Part shown: one piece after another, positions 1-5,366 of the stretch | Numbering within the stretch: the stretch's first letter is position 1 | How the letters are laid out: every line of letters begins with the position of its first letter | Source: Deltaproteobacteria bacterium | Lineage (GTDB): Bacteria; Bdellovibrionota_C; UBA2361; OMII01 | Reading direction: 5' to 3' | Assembly (NCBI GenBank): GCA_023262305.1 | Contig: JALRCK010000185.1 | Location: 1 to 5,366 of the forward strand | DNA length: 5,366 nt | The notes under the pieces: generated by a model | The model's input: the letters and a program-made list of their open reading frames with translations, nothing else | Database searches by the model: none | Told to the model about the DNA's origin: nothing | Translations under genes and position numbers: made by a program

Positions 1-436
1 GATCATTCTGATCGTAGAGCCAGAACGTGCTGAGCAGGAAGAGAACGACGGGAGCGTCTAGAAAATACCCAGCGCCCGCCAACACATAGAAGACTCCGAA
101 CAAAAGAGCCAACGCAACTAAGTGCTTGGTCCGGGCGTAGACACACCAACATACGAGAAGCAGCTGCAGACTAACAAAGATGTCATACGCCAAAATAATC
201 CACTTTGTGGAATCCCCCAAAACTCGAGCTGCAAGAAACCCGAGCGGCCCGTAGGTGCTGTGAAAATCTCGACCAAAAACGAGGCCTTGATCGACCGCAA
301 CCTGCAGGGCGATCTGCCACGAACCATCGAGGGTTGGCGCGGCATTTTCGACCCCCTGCATCGGAAGAAGGAGATACACCGCATACGCGGCGACGACGAA
401 CCAAAGGAGCGAGCGAATGCGACCAGGAAGACTCAT
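1..436 (-). CDS. Polytopic membrane protein with TYGPLGFL motif, N-terminal part (truncated by window edge)
   Basis: This open frame reads leftward from the ATG at 436-434 for 145 codons without a stop and leaves the window at position 1, so the C-terminus is missing. Seen: a hydrophobic segment at residues 8-26, a polar loop at about 27-75 with DGSW (37-40), GRDF (55-58) and TYGPLGFL (61-68), then hydrophobic segments at about 79-100, 105-123 and 127-141. A long first loop with a D-x-S-W...G-x-D-F...TYGPLGFL pattern is, from memory, typical of uncharacterised multi-pass proteins of about 500-600 residues that resemble GT-C glycosyltransferases. No exact function or substrate can be assigned. 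The ATG at 436 is the first start codon after the in-frame stop at 502-500. No convincing Shine-Dalgarno precedes it (CCCCTTC lies just upstream), unlike the two plus-strand genes. It is divergent from the glycosyltransferase gene at 681. I am confident the frame is real: the hydrophobic pattern and recognisable loop motifs appear only in this frame. Confidence 0.85.
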   Translation of the reverse strand, partial: MSLPGRIRSLLWFVVAAYAVYLLLPMQGVENAAPTLDGSWQIALQVAVDQGLVFGRDFHSTYGPLGFLAARVLGDSTKWIILAYDIFVSLQLLLVCWCVYARTKHLVALALLFGVFYVLAGAGYFLDAPVVLFLLSTFWLYDQND

Positions 437-517
437 GAAGGGGAATTGTGCATCACTCGCCGGGGTCTGTAAATGGAACGAGGTGGCCCCCCAGCCCTTT
501 CAGGACGAACGATGTCG

Positions 518-536
518 CAGCTGTATATTCAGCTGT
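518..536. repeat. CAGCTGT direct repeat with 12-bp period around an AT-rich core
   Basis: CAGCTGT occurs at 518-524 and again at 530-536. Each copy contains the self-complementary hexamer CAGCTG, so the unit CAGCTG-TATATT-CAGCTG is a direct and an inverted repeat at once, with six AT base pairs between the hexamers. Such symmetry, about one helical turn apart in a divergent promoter region, would suit a dimeric DNA-binding regulator overlapping a -10-like TATATT. The repeat is directly visible; the operator role is inference. Confidence 0.35.
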
Positions 537-590
537 CTCGCCACGTTAGGGTGACAATCGCCAAGCACCCTGGTACCCTCCCCTCCGTTG

Positions 591-647
591 GTGAAGGTCG
601 GTTAGACACCGAGTGTTTATGAGGGGCGAAACCGCGCCCGACCTCAC
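591..647 (+). promoter_or_regulatory. Potential stem-loop in the leader of the glycosyltransferase gene
   Basis: GTGAAGGTCGG (591-601) can pair with CCGACCTCAC (638-647), giving ten base pairs with one bulged A. The 36-nt loop contains a small hairpin, ACAC-CGA-GTGT (606-616). The outer stem ends about 20 nt before the AAGGAG ribosome binding site at 668-673, so the structure would sit in the mRNA leader if transcription starts upstream. No known riboswitch class is recognised and no T-run follows, so it does not look like an intrinsic terminator. A regulatory role is inference from position and pairing. Confidence 0.3.
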
Positions 648-667
648 TGAAGCCTCGCCGATTCCAC

Positions 668-673
668 AAGGAG
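668..673 (+). promoter_or_regulatory. Ribosome binding site AAGGAG fixing the start at 681
   Basis: AAGGAG ends 7 nt before the ATG at 681, an ideal spacing. It supports this start over any internal methionine of the glycosyltransferase. Confidence 0.85.
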
Positions 674-680
674 CAGAGAT

Positions 681-2282
681 ATGCAGACGAGCAACCAGAC
701 TCCGACGAGTTTTACATTTTGGGATGTCGCATGCGTGGCGCAACTCACGCTCCTCTCCATCCTCGTCACTATCCAATTCTGGCACTGGGATTTCGACGAT
801 GGCTTCATCGTCTACCGCTACGTTGAGAACATCACTTCAGGTCTTGGTTGGGTATATAACCCCGGCGAGCATTACAACGCGAGCACCTCAGCTCTCAACA
901 CAATACTCACCTCTTCACTCGCACTACTCGGTGCGTCCCCATTGGCCGCAGCCCACCTGCTCGGTGGACTCGGATTATGGCTCATGAGCATCTCGGTCTA
1001 CGCGATTTTTCGGCGGGACGCCACCCACTGGTTCAGCGCCGCTGTAGCCAGCGTGTGTTGCATCATGATGGCCAATAATTTTACATGGGGGCTTGAGTCT
1101 CACCTCTTCTTCGGACTCCTGAGCCTCTACATCGCGCTAGAGGTTTACGGATACACATCATGGCTCCTGCTCGGCCTTCTCGTGTGGGCACGGCCTGATG
1201 CCATCATCCTCGTTGGCTTGCGAGTGGCGCTCGCTCTTTGGCAGCGAAACATTCCTGCGAAGGGAGTCGCTATAGTATTGCTCACTATCGCGCCTTGGGC
1301 TCTGTTTTCTTTATGGTCCTTCGGAAACGTTTTTCCAGCGACGCTTCAACAGAAACGGTGGCAGGGAAGTTCGGGTTTTTGGGGCGCAGGTTGGATCTTC
1401 CTTCAGGGATTGTCAGGGTACATTCGGGGAGAAACGTTCCGCCATCTTTCTGGCGTAACGTGGGCCCCAGTTCTCCTGACAGCCCCTCTTGTCCTTCTGC
1501 CGCAGGGTTTGCTCTATGCTAGCCTGCGCCGCAATCCGGTAACGCTACTGTTTCTCTACGTCGCGGCGATCCTTTCAGCTTACACGGCCCTCAACGTTCC
1601 TAATTATCATTGGTACTACGTAGGCGTGGTGCTCGTTATCTTTGTGTTCGCCGGATTCGGAGCGTTGTTTGTCTCGGAGCGGCTCCCGATAAAGCTCCCG
1701 GGCTTTATGAACGGCGCGTTTGTTGGGCTTCTTCTCCTTGGCACAGGCTGGGCGTTCTTAAGAGCCAAAAGCGATCAGCTAGATCTTCGAACCTCGGTCT
1801 ATCGTAATCTTTCAGATCAGATACTCGCTAAAACCCCCGCCGGAGATAGCATCGCCGCGGTAGAAGTGGGTGTCGTAGGCTACTATTCGAAGCGTCCGAT
1901 GATCGACATCGTTGGATTGACCACTCCTTACGGCGAATTCATAACCGGAGCCAATTCTGACCGGCTCTTGAACGAGCTCAAACCCTCGGTGATCGTGATG
2001 CACGATCCACTCATGTTGCATGAAGAGTCCGTTTACGGAGATCCCCTATTCGTCTCCAACTATCGTCTCGCAGGCGTGGTCACGACCCCGGATATCCAGA
2101 GCTTTCGTTTTTTGTCCGTCAACCAAGGACGAGCACCCCTACTCCGCAGCACCTTGCAAGAACGCGCCTCCACCACATCACAGAAGTTGGACCGAACTCC
2201 TTTGTTGTACGCCCGGGAGACCCTTGGATCGAGTATAAGACCCACCAACCAGTTGAAATTGCGACACCTGCGCTGGCTCTGA
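681..2282 (+). CDS. GT-C type membrane glycosyltransferase (AftB-like), apparent C-terminus probably out of frame
   Basis: The frame reads 533 codons from an ATG with a well-placed AAGGAG. About ten or eleven hydrophobic segments are visible: about 16-34, 72-84, 88-110, 118-132, 140-157, 159-181, 195-213, 260-280, 287-303, 312-330 and 343-360. Family-type features in order are FDDGFIVYRY with the acidic pair D39-D40 in the first external loop, VYNPGE (58-63), WGLES (136-140), ARPDA (170-174), NYHWYY (308-313), and a post-membrane segment with EVGVVGYYS (395-403) and DIVGLTTP (409-416). This pattern matches lipid-phosphate-sugar-dependent GT-C transferases that act on the outer face of the cytoplasmic membrane. 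The AftB/arabinofuranosyl-like and mannosyltransferase-like groups are the closest I recall. Donor sugar and acceptor cannot be told. The last residues of this frame (about 480-533) lose family character, while a beta-rich domain is encoded in the -1 frame over the same DNA and beyond. The natural product may therefore be about 627 residues. Confidence 0.88.
   Translation: MQTSNQTPTSFTFWDVACVAQLTLLSILVTIQFWHWDFDDGFIVYRYVENITSGLGWVYNPGEHYNASTSALNTILTSSLALLGASPLAAAHLLGGLGLWLMSISVYAIFRRDATHWFSAAVASVCCIMMANNFTWGLESHLFFGLLSLYIALEVYGYTSWLLLGLLVWARPDAIILVGLRVALALWQRNIPAKGVAIVLLTIAPWALFSLWSFGNVFPATLQQKRWQGSSGFWGAGWIFLQGLSGYIRGETFRHLSGVTWAPVLLTAPLVLLPQGLLYASLRRNPVTLLFLYVAAILSAYTALNVPNYHWYYVGVVLVIFVFAGFGALFVSERLPIKLPGFMNGAFVGLLLLGTGWAFLRAKSDQLDLRTSVYRNLSDQILAKTPAGDSIAAVEVGVVGYYSKRPMIDIVGLTTPYGEFITGANSDRLLNELKPSVIVMHDPLMLHEESVYGDPLFVSNYRLAGVVTTPDIQSFRFLSVNQGRAPLLRSTLQERASTTSQKLDRTPLLYARETLGSSIRPTNQLKLRHLRWL
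2108..2114 (+). other. In-phase T TTT TTG heptamer, candidate -1 frameshift or slippage site
   Basis: Six T residues followed by G sit so that the zero frame reads CGT (2106-2108), TTT, TTG, i.e. X XXY YYZ spacing (R476, F477, L478). A -1 slip here continues at GTC (2114) in the frame that is open from 2024 to the stop at 2561-2563. The same result would follow if one T had been lost by mutation or sequencing error. I see no strong Shine-Dalgarno-like stimulator just upstream and no convincing stable stem just downstream, so programmed frameshifting is possible but unproven. Confidence 0.4.
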
Positions 2283-2563
2283 CCTACTCTTTGAGCAATC
2301 CAAACCTCTCCCCCGGCACACCCGTGCGGGCGCGCGTCTATGTTGCCTCTGCAGGGCAAGCCTACTCAGAGGAACGAGCTTATCCAGTGATGCTCCGAAC
2401 CGGCGCCAACAATCAGGCAACGATTCAACTCGTTGCGCCCGGCAGCGGTCACGAAAAGCCTAACCCTTTCCAAAGCATAAGATTTGATGTGATCCAGAGC
2501 ACAACCCTGGTTGGTGACAGCACTTTCGAGGTATCATCTATAGGAGTGGTTGGTCTCAACTAA
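2114..2563 (+). CDS. Beta-rich C-terminal domain of the glycosyltransferase, encoded in the -1 frame
   Basis: This frame is open from 2024 to TAA at 2561-2563. From about position 2183 it reads as a coherent soluble domain: GDPWIEYKT, then alternating polar/hydrophobic strands, RARVYVAS (RVYV near 2333), QATIQLVAP, IRFDVIQS and FEVSSIGVVGLN at the end. The layout ('DPxI ... IRFDxI ... FEVxSI') resembles small beta-sandwich domains attached to membrane glycosyltransferases; this is from memory of the pattern, not a search. Joined at 2108-2114 to the upstream gene it would give about 627 residues, close to what I recall for AftB-type enzymes with a periplasmic C-terminal domain. The only canonical start before the core is TTG at 2291. 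It lacks a ribosome binding site and would cut off the first strands, so an independent 90-codon gene is less likely. Alternatives are a disrupted (pseudo)gene or a sequence error. The exact junction could lie anywhere in about 2108-2190. Confidence 0.65.
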   Translation, partial: VRQPRTSTPTPQHLARTRLHHITEVGPNSFVVRPGDPWIEYKTHQPVEIATPALALTYSLSNPNLSPGTPVRARVYVASAGQAYSEERAYPVMLRTGANNQATIQLVAPGSGHEKPNPFQSIRFDVIQSTTLVGDSTFEVSSIGVVGLN

Positions 2564-2569
2564 GAACTC

Positions 2570-2593
2570 CCCTTGAGAGTGAAGGGTTTTCTT
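2570..2593 (+). terminator. Weak hairpin plus T-run, possible intrinsic terminator
   Basis: CCCTT (2570-2574) pairs with AAGGG (2582-2586) over a 7-nt loop and is followed directly by TTTTCTT, just after the stop at 2563. The stem is only five base pairs, so termination would be partial at best and the downstream gene may still be co-transcribed. No good promoter is visible between here and 2635, which favours read-through. Confidence 0.3.
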
Positions 2594-2620
2594 GGATCGA
2601 CCACCGAGGGGAAATTCCGA

Positions 2621-2626
2621 AAGGAG
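2621..2626 (+). promoter_or_regulatory. Ribosome binding site AAGGAG fixing a GTG start at 2635
   Basis: AAGGAG lies 8 nt before GTG at 2635. This favours the GTG over the internal ATG at 2671, which has no such site and would remove the charged n-region of the signal peptide. Confidence 0.8.
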
Positions 2627-2634
2627 CCGAATCC

Positions 2635-5366
2635 GTGCAGAAACACCTCTTTCACAGCATCTTGGTGCTGATGGCCTTCGTCATGAATGCAGCTCTGGGC
2701 ATCGCGCAACCTGCCTTCAATGTGAACTCCACTATTCAGAGCTGCGACGAATACGCTACTAATGTTCTTAACAATCCGTGGGATATGTCCGATTCTGCGG
2801 ACATCAACCACTTCACCTCCCACGATGTTGTTGATATCAGCAACACCTCCTTCAGCTCTGGACTCTTCAACTTTTCCAACGCGCAGGTTGCCGGCGGTCA
2901 TTTCTACTTTGTCTCACCCCTCATTGATAATCTGCAGCCTGTCGGGGGACGGTGGGGTCAAAATGTGCCGATTGACACGTCTAAGTTCAAACACCTGACG
3001 ATCCGCATGAACCTCGATGTCAACGATCCAACCCAGTTCGGACTTCGAGTTCTGTGGCATCGTGGCAAGAGTGGAGCCCCTGGAAGTGAGCGCACCATCA
3101 CAAATTTAGGCACCATACCCACCCTCTCGGGATGGAGGAGCTATACTCTCGACCTCTCAAGTCTCAGCACGTTTGATGGAAGCTCAACGAACGCCCAACC
3201 GTGGACAAGCGCCGCCATTCACGGCTTTGGAATTTATCCACTTGTATCCCTAGGCGCAGGTCAGATCGACTATATAAGGCTAGACGATCCGGCGTCGTGC
3301 GACTCGACCTCTGTTTCCTATACCTCGTCAAGCAGCGGCAACAACGACCTATTGAGCTTCTACCTCGACAACGATTCCAATCCGTTCAACGGATTCCTCA
3401 AGAGAATCTCCACCTCAGTAAGCGCTGCTTCAAATAGCTCTGTTACTATCTCATCGCTCGGAATGATGCCGGGCAACTACCGACTTGTCGCACGCTTCGA
3501 CAGCGATTACGCCGCCCTTGAGGCCGATAGCCCCTGGGACATGAACGAGAGCACGGACATTTCCTCGACCGGCGAGATCTCGAACAAGAGCTTTTCAGGG
3601 GGCTCATTTCAGGGCACAACAACCGGCAGTTCACCCAACATATTCTTCTCTATTCCATCGGGCGCGCCTATCACCGCGAGCAAGTACAAAAAGCTCTCCC
3701 TCAAGATAAGCACATCAACGAACACCAATTCGAATCCGATGCTCCTCTACTGGACTCGCGCTGACGGTGGAGTGGGATTGAAGTACCTCAATCAGAGTAG
3801 CCATGACGCTAACAACGACGGCGTGTATCAACTCGACCTCGCCGGTGAAGCCTCATGGACGGGCTCAATTACCTCACTCCGCCTCCAAGTTACCACTGAC
3901 GGAACCACAGGCCACACGTTTAGCCTCGACTTTCTCCAGATTCGAAAAACTGGATTGGTCACAACTGAGAATGTCGGCTCCACAGTCGCCTCAGCTAACA
4001 CCCTCACCATATCGGATCCACCCCGATTGCAAGTCCTTCAACCCGACGTAAAAGGTGGAGAGCTCTTCAAGGCGTGGGACCTCCGAAGCGGAGATGTAGG
4101 GCTCTCATATAATGTCGACTCAGCGACTGATCCCTCTGCCCCCGCCGAACCCCTGACAGCCTACCTTCCAGACGTTCGTAGCATTGGTGGAACACGAGGC
4201 AATATCTACAAATCAACAAACGTTGCGGGAAACGGAGACTCAAATGAGTACATGAATTTCCCATCAGCTGGGCAAAATAACTACACGATCAACGCAGACG
4301 AATACCAGAACCTCTGTGTCCGGATGGCGCTCAACAGGGATTACAACATCACACTAGGCTCCGTAACGAAATATTTCTACAAGCAGAATGGCAGCGATTT
4401 TGAGTCTTCAGATGCCTGGGCGACCATTTACGACCGGTGGTCAGATAATCGGTGGTACGAGTACTGCGTCGATACTCGCAATCATCCAACAGAGACGGGC
4501 ATGCTCACCTGGGGTGGCATGCTTGAAGCATTTCGAGTCGATCCGCACGAGTTTAGTTACGACAACTGTTGCGATGGAAACGGTCTTCCGATTGGCAATC
4601 CGATTCAAGCTACCACCTATTACGATTACATAAGGCTTGCCAAACGAGATCGGTCATACGGAAAGTTCACGCTCGCCTGGCAGTCTCAAGACAGCGACAC
4701 CACGACGCCCACGGTGTCGTGGGAATACGCGAACTCATCGAATTTCAGTTCTGCCGTCGCGATTAATTCTTCAAAGCTTTCATGCGAGGGGCGCGTCTGC
4801 GTATGGAACACCAGCACAGTGCCCAACGGAGAGTATTTTATTCGAGGTACTATCAGCGATGGAAGCAGCTCGCATTCGGTAAAGGCGAGCGGCACTCTTG
4901 TCGTCGCAAACGGATCCGGCGCTACCGATGTTGCCCCTGTCCTTTATGTGGAGGCGCCAGCCTCAGGCGTTACCGTGTGTGATAACATGCAGGTCAAGGG
5001 ATTCTCCCTAAACACCTCCGTGATTGAACCGGTAACCGCAGTTCAGGTTTTCATCGACGGAGTGTTCCAAGAGCTGGTGGTTCCATCTGAGTATAGCGTA
5101 TTAGCGAACACCAATTATCCAACTTACATCAGTGACTCAGGCTTCAACTTCTCCTTGCCGGTATCTGGCCTGGCGCTGGGGGCACACACGGTTACACTTA
5201 AGGCATACTCCAGCAATGGTGGTATCGCCTCCCAGTCGATATCCGTGCAGAAACAGGCTGGTTGTACAGACGCGGTCGTGACCGATCCAACTCCGGCCGG
5301 CGTGTCCCTCCCGGGGGCCGGCGGCCCCGCCTCAACACCGACGCCTGCGGGACCAACAAGCCCACG
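2635..5366 (+). CDS. Large secreted multidomain protein with three jelly-roll-like modules and Ig/FN3-like modules (3' end outside window)
   Basis: The frame is open for 910 codons from GTG 2635 to the window edge; the C-terminus is missing. Residues 1-24 form a signal peptide (K3, hydrophobic core 8-21, likely signal peptidase I site after GIA-24). Three diverged modules follow, each opening with a W-D motif (PWDM 48-51, PWDM 300-303, AWDL 480-483) and closing with DYIRL, DFLQI or DYIRL (212, 432 and 664). They resemble galactose-binding/carbohydrate-binding jelly rolls, which often end in a 'D-x-I-x-L' strand. Ig/FN3-like modules lie at about 226-297 (LDNDSNP, PGNY) and 676-757 (WNTS 724-727, PNGEYFIRG from 730), and another Ig-like module at about 766-877 (VFIDG, GAHTVTLKAY). 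From 878 the chain becomes rich in Pro, Thr, Gly and Ala, a linker or wall/stalk segment. Cysteine pairs C37/C222, C561/C611, C717/C722 and C782/C877 could form disulfides after export. No catalytic motif is recognised. An adhesin, glycan-binding protein or glycan acceptor are the options; this is inference. Confidence 0.93.
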   Translation, partial: MQKHLFHSILVLMAFVMNAALGIAQPAFNVNSTIQSCDEYATNVLNNPWDMSDSADINHFTSHDVVDISNTSFSSGLFNFSNAQVAGGHFYFVSPLIDNLQPVGGRWGQNVPIDTSKFKHLTIRMNLDVNDPTQFGLRVLWHRGKSGAPGSERTITNLGTIPTLSGWRSYTLDLSSLSTFDGSSTNAQPWTSAAIHGFGIYPLVSLGAGQIDYIRLDDPASCDSTSVSYTSSSSGNNDLLSFYLDNDSNPFNGFLKRISTSVSAASNSSVTISSLGMMPGNYRLVARFDSDYAALEADSPWDMNESTDISSTGEISNKSFSGGSFQGTTTGSSPNIFFSIPSGAPITASKYKKLSLKISTSTNTNSNPMLLYWTRADGGVGLKYLNQSSHDANNDGVYQLDLAGEASWTGSITSLRLQVTTDGTTGHTFSLDFLQIRKTGLVTTENVGSTVASANTLTISDPPRLQVLQPDVKGGELFKAWDLRSGDVGLSYNVDSATDPSAPAEPLTAYLPDVRSIGGTRGNIYKSTNVAGNGDSNEYMNFPSAGQNNYTINADEYQNLCVRMALNRDYNITLGSVTKYFYKQNGSDFESSDAWATIYDRWSDNRWYEYCVDTRNHPTETGMLTWGGMLEAFRVDPHEFSYDNCCDGNGLPIGNPIQATTYYDYIRLAKRDRSYGKFTLAWQSQDSDTTTPTVSWEYANSSNFSSAVAINSSKLSCEGRVCVWNTSTVPNGEYFIRGTISDGSSSHSVKASGTLVVANGSGATDVAPVLYVEAPASGVTVCDNMQVKGFSLNTSVIEPVTAVQVFIDGVFQELVVPSEYSVLANTNYPTYISDSGFNFSLPVSGLALGAHTVTLKAYSSNGGIASQSISVQKQAGCTDAVVTDPTPAGVSLPGAGGPASTPTPAGPTSP
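2776..3291 (+). repeat. Protein-level repeat copy 1 (jelly-roll-like module, residues 48-219)
   Basis: The landmarks are NPWDMSDSADI at the start, KFKHLTIRM (117-125), a W-R-S-Y-T-L-D-L strand, HGFGIYP, and IDYIRLDDP at the end. C37 and C222 bracket the module and may form a disulfide. The similarity to copies 2 and 3 is at the protein level only. Confidence 0.7.
3532..3954 (+). repeat. Protein-level repeat copy 2 (jelly-roll-like module, residues 300-440)
   Basis: The landmarks are SPWDMNESTDI, KYKKLSLKI (350-358), LLYWTRADGG, VYQLDL, ITSLRLQV and SLDFLQIRKTG. This is the shortest copy and has no cysteine. It follows the first Ig/FN3-like module directly. Confidence 0.7.
4075..4650 (+). repeat. 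Protein-level repeat copy 3 (jelly-roll-like module, residues 481-672)
   Basis: The landmarks are AWDLRSGDV, EYQNLCVRM (556-564), WYEYCVDT (607-614), LEAFRVDP and YDYIRLAKRD. It is the longest and most diverged copy. It carries a cysteine set not seen in the others (C561, C611, C645, C646), with C645-C646 inside the acidic, Gly/Asn-rich stretch DNCCDGNG. Confidence 0.65.

Larger units (their letters stand above)
437..680. promoter_or_regulatory. Divergent intergenic region, probable promoters for both flanking genes
   Basis: This 244-bp gap separates two divergent genes, so each should have a promoter here. I see no good -35/-10 pair for either strand. TATATT at 524-529 is -10-like, but the hexamer 17 bp upstream (CAGGAC) is not a -35. 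The region also contains a CAGCTGT direct repeat (518-536), a small inverted repeat AGGGTG/CACCCT (548-553 and 566-571), and a longer inverted repeat close to the plus-strand gene (591-647). The role is inferred from gene orientation only. Confidence 0.45.

Noticed and set aside
122..472. Plus-strand open frame of 116 codons
   Set aside because: It is antisense to the membrane-protein frame at 1-436, has a highly charged, low-character composition and has no ribosome binding site. The opposite strand shows clear transmembrane segments and a known loop motif.
548..571. AGGGTG/CACCCT inverted repeat as a terminator or operator
   Set aside because: It has a six-base-pair stem with a 12-nt loop and no T-run. 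This is common by chance, so it is mentioned only as part of the intergenic region.
613..987. Plus-strand open frame of 124 codons overlapping the glycosyltransferase start
   Set aside because: It shadows the AAGGAG-preceded glycosyltransferase frame, has Ser/Thr/Arg-rich composition and shows no recognisable domain.
2060..2420. Minus-strand open frames opposite the frame junction
   Set aside because: They are Arg/Cys-rich translations with no domain character. The plus-strand frames over the same DNA explain the coding signal.
2514..2544. Possible promoter (GTGACA with TATAGG) upstream of the secreted-protein gene
   Set aside because: The spacing is 19 bp and the -10 match is only four of six, inside coding sequence. 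This is too weak to call.
2291..2563. Independent 90-codon gene starting at TTG
   Set aside because: There is no ribosome binding site, and the coherent domain begins about 35 codons earlier in the same frame. A C-terminal continuation of the glycosyltransferase is more likely, though a separate gene is not excluded.
2560..2901. Minus-strand open frame of 113 codons within the start of the secreted-protein gene
   Set aside because: It is antisense to a frame with a signal peptide and an optimal ribosome binding site. No independent evidence supports it.

Overview
The window looks like bacterial chromosomal DNA of moderate G+C (roughly mid-50s percent by eye). The organism is probably a Gram-negative environmental bacterium. 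The support is modest: two genes have clear AAGGAG-type ribosome binding sites, one uses a GTG start, and the third gene encodes a signal-peptide-bearing multidomain surface-type protein. I cannot assign a phylum. No RNA gene, CRISPR array, insertion sequence or integrase is visible.

Layout. (1) Positions 1-436, minus strand: the N-terminal 145 codons of a polytopic membrane protein that runs off the left edge. It carries a TYGPLGFL loop motif that I recall from uncharacterised multi-pass, glycosyltransferase-like proteins. (2) Positions 437-680: a 244-bp divergent intergenic region. It holds a CAGCTGT direct repeat (518-536) and a potential leader stem-loop (591-647), and ends in a strong ribosome binding site. 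(3) Positions 681-2282, plus strand: a GT-C-type integral membrane glycosyltransferase, resembling the AftB/arabinofuranosyl- and mannosyltransferase-like group. Its apparent C-terminus is probably not the real one. A beta-rich C-terminal domain continues in the -1 frame to the stop at 2563, and an in-phase T TTT TTG heptamer (2108-2114) lies where the frames could be joined. (4) A short gap (2564-2634) with a weak hairpin plus T-run. (5) From 2635 to the right edge, plus strand: at least 910 codons of a secreted protein. Its order is signal peptide, three diverged copies of a jelly-roll-like module separated by Ig/FN3-like modules, and a Pro/Thr/Gly/Ala-rich linker at the edge.

How they may work together (inference). 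Two polytopic membrane proteins, one clearly of GT-C type, are divergently arranged, and the GT-C gene is followed on the same strand by a large exported protein built from carbohydrate-binding-like modules. This fits a locus for making or decorating a cell-surface glycan or glycoprotein. The exported protein could be an acceptor, a glycan-binding adhesin, or simply a neighbour. The observations most worth a second look are the frame junction in the glycosyltransferase and the internal triplication of the secreted protein.
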